Source of the DNA: Platycnemis pennipes
Lineage: Eukaryota > Arthropoda > Insecta > Odonata > Platycnemididae
NCBI GenBank assembly: GCA_933228895.1
Contig: OW121846.1
Span: forward strand, 9,021,915 to 9,085,914
DNA length: 64,000 nucleotides
Reading direction: 5' to 3'
The notes beneath the pieces were generated by a model, which worked only from the letters and a program-made list of their open reading frames with translations, was not told the origin of the DNA and made no database searches. Below are positions 54,697 through 64,000 of this stretch, one piece after another. The first letter of the stretch is position 1; each line of letters opens with the position of its first letter. The position numbers and the translations under genes are program-made.

Positions 54697-55936
54697 GGGC
54701 CTAATTCTGTAAAGTCGAATTCGAGATTCCGACGTCACAACAATACCCATATATGGAAAAAATGTCATAGTTTGTAGTACAAACCGTGCTCCCTTGATGC
54801 CGCGACGGTCGTTCCGGCTCAAGGCGACGGAGTCGGATCATTTTGCGGATCATTTCGTTCATAATCCGTCGCCAAATATTTTCTGGCGAGCAGGCGCTGC
54901 TATCGCGGTGGGCACTCTTAGAAGCTTTGATTGTAGGAGACGACTTGTTGATATTTATCGCGCGGGATACAAGGTGAGAATGCATCTAATTCTAGCTAAT
55001 GATTAAATCTTTCATGTCTCCGTTTCCTTGCCGCTTATACAGTTAGAAGTATATAAAACTATTTGTTTTGTTTTCAAATGTCGCCATGCAAATTTTTTGT
55101 TTAATGTTGATTAATAAATTGTCAGGTTGACTAGACATATAAGATTGTTATTCGTGTAAAACTTCTACGTAAGATTTTAATGCTCCTGCAGGGGCAATAT
55201 ATATTATTGAGAGGAGATTTTATCATGTTGGAAATCACATTGTTTGAGCAAATATAATTATGCTGCCTTGCTTTGTATGAGTACCTTTCTTTGTGTGGTT
55301 GTGTTCTACCGACAAATTCTGATATTGTGTGGACGTCCCCCCTGTGTGGTGGCTTGCACGGTATTACGTAGATGTAGACGTCCTTTGGTCTTCGGACGCG
55401 TAAATTATCGTAGGATATTGAACGGTTGTTGCATATTTGTAATTGCTACTGTGATATCATCCATTCCAAATCAATGTACTATTTAAATAGAAACATAGGC
55501 GGACGGAGGAATATATGCACGAAGATGTAATGATTCACTCGAGAAAACAATATCATTACAGAAGCTGTCGACACAATCAATTGATAAAACCAAAACATTT
55601 CGTGATTTAACTCCAAAGGTGTAATCACTTTCAATTTTCAGAAGTTTCGCTTTCTTAATAAGTCCGCCGTTATTCCATACCAGCATATATTGTTACATTT
55701 TAAAGCGAATAGATTGATTACAAACATCAACAGTAAGTCATGTTGATTAACTATTGTTAATTACCTCAGCTTGTTCCTTCCATTGTAATAATGGCGCGCT
55801 GGATAGACATAACGTTGGATAACAGTCAACTGTTATACGTCATTTCGACGGTGAACGATGTTCGCGAATCGTTCGTCGCGGTGACCCACGACTCTCCATA
55901 TGAGCCGAAATTCTTTCGACTTTACAGAATAGGCCC
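54697..55936. mobile_element. DNA element with GGGCCTA-TTCTGTAAAGTCGAA ends (Harbinger-like?)
   Basis: The left end GGGCCTAATTCTGTAAAGTC (54697) and the inverted right end GGGCCTATTCTGTAAAGTC read from 55936 match except for one base. CCAG flanks both sides (54693-54696, 55937-55940). GC-rich subterminal segments flank an AT-rich middle holding a plus-strand LINE tail (about 55335-55385). A short exon-like frame (54797-54972, donor CAAG|GTGAG) may remain from its gene. The end sequence recalls Harbinger-type elements but the 4-bp flank is not their usual 3-bp duplication. Confidence 0.75.
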
Positions 55937-55940
55937 CCAG

Positions 55941-56770
55941 GCCTACCTGGCTCTCCCTGTCACTTAAAGAAGATTCTGTCTTATGTGTTATTATTCATGG
56001 AAGCGCATCGGCGTATGCAATGTCCAACAAATTATCTAAGTTGATGACAAACTCTTGTTGGTACTGCTCAAATACGTTTAGGGTTTTTTGTGTATTTTAT
56101 TGTAACATCCTCCAAACTTGAAATAGGTTCTCTAGTTTCTTCACACAATTAGGAAAAGATTTGGTATATTTGGCACCTTTTCCCAAAAGGTAATACATTC
56201 GCGAATAGTGATATTTGCCCTTGCATTGACACTTAAATTAACTTCACGAATATTAGTAAATATGTAAAACTGAACTTGACCATTCAAGGGCAGTTATGAA
56301 CTTTTATTTGATGTCGCGTCACCAGTGATGCCCGATAGAATACAAAGAACTCAGTCTCATTAATTTATGTAGACACCTTTTACAATTTACAATAGTACAA
56401 TGTACATAGCATATTTTTCGCTAAATTCCCATCAAAATATAGAAGGTTTTCCGGGACGCCTTACATAGTAAGTACTGAAATGTTTCAATGCAAGTCGGCA
56501 CCGGTTGCCGAGTTCCTACGTTTATGAAATTTTTTTACAACTGTTTTGACATCGTATAAAAAAATTAAGAGGGTGTGCATTAAAAAAAACTTCGATTTTT
56601 TTTGACACCCTAGTGAGCATGCAGTCATACACATTATACTAATACAGATTAAGGAAAGATACAGATGAGTTGGTAAAGTTCTGAAGATTAGATTTTGCTC
56701 AAATGAACTTTTGACATATTTAATGCATTTTACTAGCATATGACAAACTTTTCAACTACACATAGATATG
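55941..56770. other. AT-rich intergenic DNA
   Basis: No supported feature. Confidence 0.4.
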
Positions 56771-56771
56771 C

Positions 56772-57185
56772 GTAAAAGCCTGCGAGCCACCGTGAAGGTG
56801 TGTGGCAGGGGGTTAAAATCACGAAATGTGCACTACTGACATGCAAATAAGTGCTACAATGCTTCCACTTCATAAAGACATGTTAAAAAAAAAGACTGAT
56901 GCATAACTAGGTGTTAGTATCTACATAGTAATGAAGTACATACTGGTTAGAAATTTTTGTCTCTAAATATATTTTTCTGTATTTCCTTACTACCATACAT
57001 GCGTTAGCGAAAACATGCTTCATGCACTGCAGCAACAATATTTCAAATGCCTATCCATTTACTATGCTGCCTCTTATGGTATGTCCACTTATGGTATGCG
57101 GGAAAAATGACATTTTAAATCAATTGGTGCAAAAATTAGTGTCCTTAATGTTGTTAATCTTGTTTCCTTGCGTGATAAACTATGA
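56772..57185 (-). mobile_element. CR1-like LINE 3' end, diverged copy
   Basis: The reversed terminus (GCCTGCGAGCCACC, then GGTGTGTGGCAGGGGG) is followed by the 3' untranslated region with TACATGCGTTAGC- and GGGAAAAATGACATTTTAAATC-like blocks matching 43200-43340 and 62880-62900. Confidence 0.75.
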
Positions 57186-57599
57186 AATTGTAATGTTTCA
57201 GTTGGTGTCCTGCATCCTATTCATTTCATTAATACGTATTAAATGCCCTTTGCACATTCGCACATGCCCTTTGTGCATATTTGATGTGACTCACCACCCG
57301 TCACAACCCTCGAGGAGTCTTGTAAGACAGTTTGTTAAAGAGAAGAACTAATTCCGAGACATACGTATCTTTCTCAGATGCAGTTTACTTTTACACTCGC
57401 TGTCTGTATGATCCTGTGTATGAATACAATGTTGAGCCTTAATAATTTTCTTGGTGGCCCAAGAAAATTCGTCAGCCTCCCAAGTCTGCCTTGCTCTCTT
57501 CGCGCTTGAAGCATCCCTCATTCTCACGTCTCTAACAGCAAAATTACTACATTTTACATTTACTACATTTACATTATAGATTAATATTATATAGAGCCG
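57186..57599. other. Intergenic DNA, no gene seen
   Basis: No supported feature. Confidence 0.35.
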
Positions 57600-57945
57600 T
57601 GCCGATGTTACGCTACATGGGCACAGCTCCGCTGTAAAATTGCATGCTCTAGTCAACCATTTCGTGAACGGCTCGTGAATGCTTGTCAACGCTCTCTGGA
57701 GCGCGTCGGACGTTCCCAGGCGCCTCACCGACCGCTCCACCGCGGACCAGCGTCGCGACGATCCCCTATCGCTTCCGAAACTCTCCCGAAAACGCTCCCA
57801 GTGGTCCATAATCTGCTCGCCGGACACTACCGCGACACTTCCTAAAGCCTCCCACAACACTCGGCCGCTGCTTCCTTCCAGAGCACTCCGCTCTGCCGCT
57901 CCCCCAACACTTTATCGCCGCCCCCGTTCCCACTGGGGAGACTAG
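57600..57945. repeat. GC-rich transposon end built of CGCTCC-type words
   Basis: A sudden CpG-rich block. GCTACATGGGCACAGCTCC at 57615 resembles GGTACATGGGTACAGCTCC at 19459. Inside, CGCTCC, GGAGCG and CGCTCCCAG words recur, and the right border CCCACTGGGGAG resembles other CCCA ends in the window. The 170-codon minus frame across it looks like a composition artefact. Confidence 0.45.
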
Positions 57946-58053
57946 GGATAATAATGCAAATGATTTTTAATATCACCGGGGATATGGGGGATTGTATAAC
58001 TGAGCTAATTTAGCCACGGAGTGCCGTTTAGAGGTAGGAAATAAATACTTTGA

Positions 58054-58330
58054 CAGGGGCGTCGGAACTATTTTCGCTTGGAGGGGCCAACCTAGAATAG
58101 GGCCCGGCTCCTATGCAAAGGGCCCAAATTTTTTTGCGGATAGGAGGGGATAGAGACTAGAATTCCGCTAAACGTGCATATGAAGGAAGTAGAATATGTG
58201 TCAGAAGGGAAAAAGCAAGCTGGAAACAGGTGAAATTTAATTTTTATTAATGAAGACTCATTTCTCAAGGGTCCGGGGAAATTCTGGGGGGGCCGAATGC
58301 CCCCCCTGTCCCCCACTTCCGACGCCGCTG
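58054..58330. mobile_element. hAT-like MITE, family 'GGCGTCGGAA', copy C
   Basis: A 277-bp unit with the same ends and body as copies A and B. Flanks TACTTTGA (58046-58053) and TACTGTGA (58331-58338) agree at 7 of 8 positions. Confidence 0.9.
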
Positions 58331-58338
58331 TACTGTGA

Positions 58339-59999
58339 TGTCGTTTTATGTTGTATACGACAACATTTTTTTGACATTAATGGATGTGAATGAGATTTGT
58401 CCTCGGGGAATTTGTCCTATCATGGTCGGAAGTGAAAAATAGAATAAAGTACAATGGCATCGTAGCTAAACTCATTACCGACTTAGCTGTTTATCTTTAT
58501 TATTTTTCATATCAGTTACTTTTCAGGCTGTTTTACATCCCATGTTCACTCTGTGCAGTACATTAGAAGGGCACAAAGTCGTATATTAAAATGTGTCCAC
58601 ATCATGCTTCGTTATGATTGAATTTTTGAATAGGAATCCTTCTTCCGCACTCAGATTGGCAGTCTGTGGATTGGAACTCTCGCGAATTTCAATCCCGCGT
58701 CGAGTATGGTCTCAACAGTAAGCTTCGGTATAAGTAAGGTTAGACCAAGTTGTAGCACTTAAAACCTAACGCTACCATTTGTACGATCACTCATACTGAC
58801 TGTTTTTCTTTTATGCATGACATTAAATCATCTTTTAAACCTCTATTCCGTTGTGGATGAATGATTTTCGCAATACCGATAGGATTAGTTGACTCATCGG
58901 TCGCTGAGTAACGCGCCGATTGTGACGTCAATTAAGATGAAGATGAATCAATTAGATCAAAGTGAGCATCACACCGTCGCTTAGCTGGGCGGGAGATCTC
59001 AAGGGCCCACCCACGATGCCGCGCTTACACACACCCCTCCGCTCTTTCTATTTCCGACCAATATTCGTACAAGAGTGGTAAAACTAGGCCTACCAGTTAA
59101 ATGCCGTTCGGTCCATTTAACTCCGACGAGTGATAATTTGAGTCCATTGAACGCCAGCCATGGTTAGGAATTACCCCACGGAAACAGTAGTCAAAAGATT
59201 CTGGCGTCTCAGTTTTAGAATTCGGACCTTTGGGTCTTGACTCAGAACCTTTCCTTCCCTTGGTGACCTCCGTCTCCTACCGAAATGAAGTGCATTACTC
59301 AGAATGGATTTACAATGCTTGAATCTCAAGACCACGGAGGCTTTAAAGTACCAATATTATAAATGGAGTAGGAAAGCTCCTGAGTCATCCTGAATGTCAT
59401 CAAAGTAGCTCCAGTTGAAATGATTAATTAAACCAGCTACAACAACCAAATGTACAATTGCAACTGCGATCAACCAAATAATATTTGGGACAGTAATAGT
59501 TTACAGCGACGATGTATGGGGAAATTAGAACACGTGCTACGATTTTGATGTAGAAGCATGTAGGGCATTAATTATTTTAGCATATTCATGTTTCGAATAA
59601 TTATCCACAGTCTGTTGCATTCTCAACACAACTCCTTCAACAAGTTATTACATGGCAATCCAGATGGCTCTGAACAAAAGTAACGGACTTAAATGAACGG
59701 AATTAAAAGTTAACGGAAGTTAATAAGACTGTTAATAGTTTTTGGATTTAACTTAAAAGTTAAATCGTTAAGCAATATGTTAACTTCGTTAATTAACGAT
59801 TAACGGATTAACGCTTTTCTGCCCAGCTATGCATATCAGTCATTACACTTAATTCAATACAGTTATTACGTTTCACCCAATGCACTCATTACTTTTCAGT
59901 CAATACATTGATTGCGTGCTCATTATATTTCACTCAATTCATCAATTTCATTGACGGAGTCTGAAATATTTCCGACGAGGTCCGCTTTTCCGAAATTCA
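58339..59999. other. Intergenic DNA, no gene seen
   Basis: Mostly AT-rich. 59680-59810 is dense in GTTAA and TTAAC words (TTAACGGA, GTTAACG) like a small satellite. 58900-59050 is GC-richer. No coding frame is supported. Confidence 0.4.
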
Positions 60000-60493
60000 A
60001 TCACCTGCGTCTTTTTCACAAATGCTTCCCTCTCGACCTCGAGAGCGAAAGTGAGAATGAATCATTTCAGTGTTTGTGAAACCCACGGCCTTCCCAGTTC
60101 AAGAGCGAGTCAATTCTTCGATTTAGTTTCGTATTTTCTTCGTACGAGGCAACAACACAATCCCGAACAGCTGATCAGCGATGTTTAATCCGAGCGAGAA
60201 TGCTTGGAGGCGTTTCCGTCTTGTAATAAGAAGTTGCTCGGAATTTGTGTGATGGTTTATCGTGTGTTACCTGTGCAGTGTTTCATCCGCCAACATAACC
60301 TCGCAAGTGAGATATGAATAGTAGTGGTATAGTTTTGTGAATTATATGATAACTGAGCAAGTTATATTGTGAAGTGTTCGTATGCTTCGCGGTGTAAGTG
60401 CCTTGCCAAGAAGAATTAACCAGTAATTGTTGCAGTGAAGCTACCCTTGCAGTAATCAGAGCACACTTGTCCTTTTCAAGACTTTCCGTAAAG
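60000..60493 (+). promoter_or_regulatory. Possible alternative first exon with strong donor
   Basis: 60000-60240 is CpG-richer than its surroundings. The stretch after it ends at CGTAAAG|GTAAGCAATC (exon end 60493), a strong donor. It would fit a non-coding first exon of the gene whose next exons lie at 61.3-61.8 kb. The overlapping 142-codon minus frame (60283-60711) has no recognisable domain. Confidence 0.33.
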
Positions 60494-61280
60494 GTAAGCA
60501 ATCGCATTGGCTTACTTTCATTCCCAATATTTACGTAGCTACCACGTTCAAATGTGATTTGCGTTCGTGAGTAGTTCTGCGTGATACCGACGAATTTCGT
60601 CGTTGTTGCGGTCGGAAGGTTTCTGTTAGCAAGCACCATTCTTTGTTTGGAATTCAACGTATATACGATACACTCGATACTTCCCATTATATCCAGAAAG
60701 CAAGCATCCAAAAGGGTGTTTGGCAGGGGCTTACAGTGGTTTTATTGATTAATTTATTTGATATAATTTTCTAACCATGGTCGAGTATAATAAAATTCCC
60801 ATTTGAACGTCAGGCATGTAAATCTGAAAACATCTGTCATGCAAATAATTCAAAAACTGCAATAATTCTTCTCGCCGTTAACTGAAATCAGGTATCAGAT
60901 ATCGTCTAAATTTAAGAGTTGGTAGACCAGAGATAAAACGTCTGCTCAGTGCAAAATGCTATGATATGTAGTTGTTTGAAAACAATTTCTTTTCTAAATA
61001 TTTTAATCTAGCACATATTTCAGGTAGTTGAGAATTACAACAGTCCACTGCGTGTTCAGTCACTTTTTCCCGCCAAAACGAGTAGTTAGCTGAAGTAATA
61101 GCCGATGGCGCTCTTAATTTTATAATAAACTATTTTCGAAAACAAACCATGCTACAATTATAGGGAAATATTAATATCCGAAATGTATATCCAGTAATAG
61201 AATTAGCAAGAGAATGTTCTAATCCGCGATATTCCTTTTATTTTTTCGAAATTATTATTCACGACGAATTATCATTCCAC
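60494..61280. other. AT-rich DNA, probably intronic
   Basis: A short LINE-tail word (GGGTGTTTGGCAGGGGC) lies at 60714-60730. Nothing else is seen. Confidence 0.38.
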
Positions 61281-61287
61281 TTTGGTG

Positions 61288-61388
61288 ATTGGTCCAGTTT
61301 GGTTGACGTCATGCCAGAACGTGGCATTTACATGCGTGATCAGACATCGGTCTTTAGTATTCGTCGGTACGCGGTGACGGAAGGCCAG
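61288..61388 (+). promoter_or_regulatory. Promoter and first exon candidate
   Basis: ATTGG (inverted CCAAT box, 61288-61292) and the palindromic cAMP-response-type site TGACGTCA (61304-61311) precede GC-richer DNA that ends at GGCCAG|GTGAGTGTT, a strong donor (exon end 61388). No ATG with a long frame is seen, so this would be a 5' untranslated exon. Confidence 0.5.
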
Positions 61389-61693
61389 GTGAGTGTTCAC
61401 CCCAGTTCAACGAAGTTGTAGTTTTAGTCAGGATGCTTTATCAATGTACATTGAGTTTGCAGTGACTTTGAGGGGAAATTGAAATAACTTCGTAACTTAT
61501 CTTCCTCTTTGTACGAAGAATAGAGATATATTTCGAGAGATTTACTTCACGAAATTTAAAATCCTAGTTTTACATAGTAATTCCCCCCTGTAAATATTTC
61601 AAGCAATACTCTTTCCGTAGATTGGTGGATATTTACAGCAGATGTGCAGCTAATGTGGTGGTTACAAATGTTAATGGTTTGAATTTGTTACAG

Positions 61694-61804
61694 GGAGAAG
61701 TTGAGTTACGTGCGCCGATAAAGCTGGAACTTCGTCATCGATCACACGGGTGAGGGAAAACTGGGAATTCGAGAGACTGGCTTCGAGGAACTCTCTTCAG
61801 TATG
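61694..61804 (+). other. Second 5' exon of a host gene, ending in the start codon
   Basis: GAATTTGTTACAG is a good acceptor (exon from 61694) and TATG|GTAAGTC a strong donor (exon end 61804). All three frames contain stops before the end, but the last three bases are ATG (61802-61804), so the exon would deliver a start codon exactly at the junction. The coding part would lie beyond the window or in the 61.8-64 kb intron. The gene product cannot be known from here. Confidence 0.5.
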
Positions 61805-62481
61805 GTAAGTCATTTTTAATATTTTTCATTCACGAGAGTTTTTATTTTCGCATAAAGTTGTCTGCGTCTTTTATTGTGATTCTATTACTTCTGATCGATA
61901 CCAGGTCGTGTCTTCTGATATTCTCAGTTTCCCGCCCAAAATCTCTAAGTGTTGTTTCGAATCCCTACAATATTCTCGGACGTTTCTCGACTGTTCTAGC
62001 TACGTTTCGACGCTAGACCATTAACGCTGTTAGATATTGAAGTCTGTTTCTCTATCGATTTGTTTGAAATTAATCTAATTCCGAGATTAAAGGATTTCCG
62101 TTTCGAAACTGAAGTTTACAGTCTCGTATGCTCACTTGCACCCTTTAATATTAATTTATTTTTGCGGATTACTTTAGTTTCGCGATCCAATTTCTTAACT
62201 ATCGATATCTATACCATTAGCCTCGTAGTCTTGTATACATTCAGCAATGCAAAATGTAAATTTTCCTGTTCTGAGGTCACTTACATTTTCCTATGAACCT
62301 TTGATTACATTGACCACGAAATCAAAAAGTTAAACATTTGTATTTGAAGTTATTTTACTCGTTCTTAATTTGAAACGACCCCAGGCTTTAATTTTCGAAT
62401 TTTGAAACAAAAATCGACTTTTGAACTACACTTGTATGATAATTTTAAGTAGCGTAGCCCGATTGTTACTACAGGTATGAG
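61805..62481. other. AT-rich DNA, probably intronic
   Basis: Open frames of 62-88 codons show no protein character. No other feature. Confidence 0.4.
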
Positions 62482-63397
62482 ACATCTGCATCTACACGAT
62501 ACCCTGCAAGCTACCGCGAGGGTGTGTGGCAGGGGGTAAAGATCACCAAGCATGCACTACCGACATGCAAACAAGCAACTATATTGTCTCAAGCAACCAG
62601 ATTGTCAGTATCTATAGTTTTTAAGGAGTTAATACATGTATCATGCACTACAAGAATACTCTAAAATATTTCCCCTACCTATCCCTTTGCTATGCTGCCT
62701 ATTCATCTACATAATACCCTGCAAGCCACCATAAAGGTGTGTGGCAGGGGGTGAACTCTCACCAAAAATACACCACATATCATGCATAAAAATAAAAGGA
62801 TCAGTACTTTTATAGGTACTGTTCAAAACTACGCTATTTAAAAAAAGATACTGTTCTGTTCTCTTATAGTATGGGGGAAAAATGCCATTTTGAATCTATC
62901 GGTACGACAATCTATCTTTCTAATCTTATTTAACTGGTCGAAACTAGCATAATACGCTGGTTTTTTTAAATATATGCCAAACATCTTCAGTAAATCTATC
63001 CGATTGAAATTTCTCTAATAGATTCAATCTGTACTTTAACCTACGCTCTGATAATGATTCCCAACCTAATTCTTGTACTAGTTCTGAAACACTACTCAAC
63101 CTATCGTAACACCTTTTGACGAACCTAGCTGCTCTACGCTGCACACTGTCTAGTTCTCTGATCAAACCTAATTCATTCGGATCCCATACACTGGCTGCAT
63201 ACTCAAGGTGGGGCCTAACTAGTGAAAAATAGCATCGCTCTTTTGTCTTCTCATCACATTTTCCAAGTACTCTTTTTATAAATCCTAGCTTTCTCTTCGC
63301 TCGGCCGCATATTTCCCAGATGTGTCTACCCCACGATAAATCTTTAGTGATTGTTACACCTAAATATCTTATGGTTTCAACGTTTTCGATCTACGGA
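62482..63397 (-). pseudogene. CR1-like LINE 3' part with C-terminal coding region
   Basis: On the minus strand from 63397: IRYLGVTI, then LGFIKRVLGKCDEKTK, LVRPHLEYAASVWDP, LDSVQRRAARFVKR and LSERRLKYRLNLLEKF, ending at about 62944. The 3' untranslated region follows and the terminus at about 62482 has the CCACACACCC-type hairpin and GTAGATGCAGATG end. The copy is 5'-truncated within the polymerase. Another LINE tail is nested at 62704-62850. It gives the best view of the family's 3' end in the window. Confidence 0.88.
62704..62850 (-). mobile_element. LINE 3' tail of a second subfamily, nested
   Basis: ATCTACATAATACCCTGC, GCCACC and GGTGTGTGGCAGGGGGTG are followed by ACCACATATCATGCATAAAAA and AACTACGCTATTTAAA, the variant also found at 63747-63906. 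It interrupts the 3' untranslated region of the surrounding LINE, which resumes at about 62851. Confidence 0.72.
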
Positions 63398-63746
63398 GAC
63401 CGAGACGGAGAGTACTAGAAGATAGAAAACGATGCAGCATTATTGATATGCACCAATATGTTTCGTTATGGAGCAGCAGATACGATGGTGCCTTGGAAGT
63501 GCATAGTTCGCGAATAGATGGAAAAGACTTAGTAATGAGAATGCCAATTAACTAGATAGTCTCTCGTGAGATTTGCTTTGACTTTCGTGCTTTCCATCGT
63601 CGTTCTCGCCTTCGTACGGTCGGGTTCATTTGCATTTTCGGGTTTCATAAAAGTTTTCATTTGAGGGTAAATTTGAATTGTTGCTAGAGTATTTTTCCTC
63701 ATTTATTCATATCGATAAATGACTTATTATCCACGCCTTCGCCTGT

Positions 63747-63906
63747 TACATCTACATATACATCTACATCATACCCTGCAAGCCACCACGAGGGTGTGTG
63801 GCAGGGGGTGATTTCTCACCAAACATGCACTACATATCATGCATTAAAAAGGAATAGTATTAATATAGTAGTCAGAACAACACTATTTAAATGTACTCGG
63901 AGTTAA
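63747..63906 (-). mobile_element. CR1-like LINE 3' tail, second subfamily
   Basis: Well-preserved reversed terminus: ACATCTACATATACATCTAC, then CATACCCTGCAAGCCACC, then GAGGGTGTGTGGCAGGGGG, followed by the subfamily body (CACTACATATCATGCATTAAAA, ACACTATTTAAA). It is 5'-truncated after about 160 bp. Confidence 0.8.
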
Positions 63907-64000
63907 TGTACTCGGAAAGTATAGACAGTTTATATTTTGAGTTGATGATTAAGGACAAGGACACTTTACTTGAATTCCTACCATCTGCTTTCGTGTTCAG

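Noticed and set aside
57348..57860. 170-codon minus frame
   Set aside because: It spans the border of a CpG-rich repeat block and AT-rich DNA; composition changes midway and no domain is visible.
60283..60711. 142-codon minus frame
   Set aside because: Codon use looks random, and the opposite strand has a better explanation (leader exon with strong donor at 60493). Kept only as a remark.
1..64000. CRISPR array, operon, phage or bacterial defence system
   Set aside because: No regularly spaced repeats of suitable length and no prokaryotic gene organisation; spliced genes and LINEs show this is animal DNA.

Overview
This is eukaryotic, intron-containing, AT-rich DNA packed with decayed transposons, most probably from an arthropod. 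The reasons are the CR1/Jockey-type and RTE-type LINEs, tRNA-derived SINEs, piggyBac, hAT-like and Harbinger-like DNA transposons, an ISL2EU-type transposon, and GT-AG introns. I could not identify the species. There are no prokaryotic features, operons or CRISPR arrays. Most short open frames in the window are noise; the only long uninterrupted coding sequences belong to one transposon.

Layout. 0-9 kb: a decayed coding stretch broken by a SINE, a nearly complete piggyBac copy (2947-5542) whose transposase has two in-frame stops, a tandem repeat block, a LINE 3' part, and an element with hAT-type ends and an 8-bp target duplication (7473-9095) holding an RTE-like reverse transcriptase relic. 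9-12 kb: the best candidate host locus, with two divergent transcription units (a coding exon on the minus strand ending near 9.3 kb, and a two-exon 73-residue reading frame on the plus strand) around a GC-rich promoter-like segment. 13-17.2 kb: a four-level nest, in which a short 8-bp-duplication MITE is split by a TTAA-flanked element carrying the spliced start of a transposase gene, which holds a LINE relic, which holds an RTE tail. 18-30 kb: mostly old repeats, with one isolated good-looking exon at 18.2 kb, an internally deleted RTE, a small MITE and a piggyBac fragment.

30.9-36.85 kb is the most informative part: a 5.9-kb transposon with matching 12-bp ends, AT on both sides and two apparently intact convergent genes. 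One encodes a 548-residue THAP + DDE transposase (two exons, plus strand) and the other a 434-residue SWIM-like + YqaJ-type nuclease (three exons, minus strand). This is the gene pair known from ISL2EU elements, and the copy may still be functional.

37-44 kb: GC-rich low-complexity DNA; a 1.08-kb foldback element whose 268-bp arms each carry a tRNA-like pol III promoter; a 1-kb element built from repeated GCAACGTT words; and a 2.3-kb composite transposon with a perfect 8-bp target duplication, containing a further MITE with its own perfect duplication. 45-53 kb: tandem repeats, a possible terminal host exon, and a complicated cluster of inverted and nested LINE pieces. 53-64 kb: a relic of an unfamiliar RNase-H-type transposase, a Harbinger-like element, another MITE copy, the probable 5' exons of a host gene at 61.3-61.8 kb, and several LINE 3' ends.

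All exon models come from splice consensus and reading phase only. Superfamily names for non-coding elements come from terminal repeats and target duplications.
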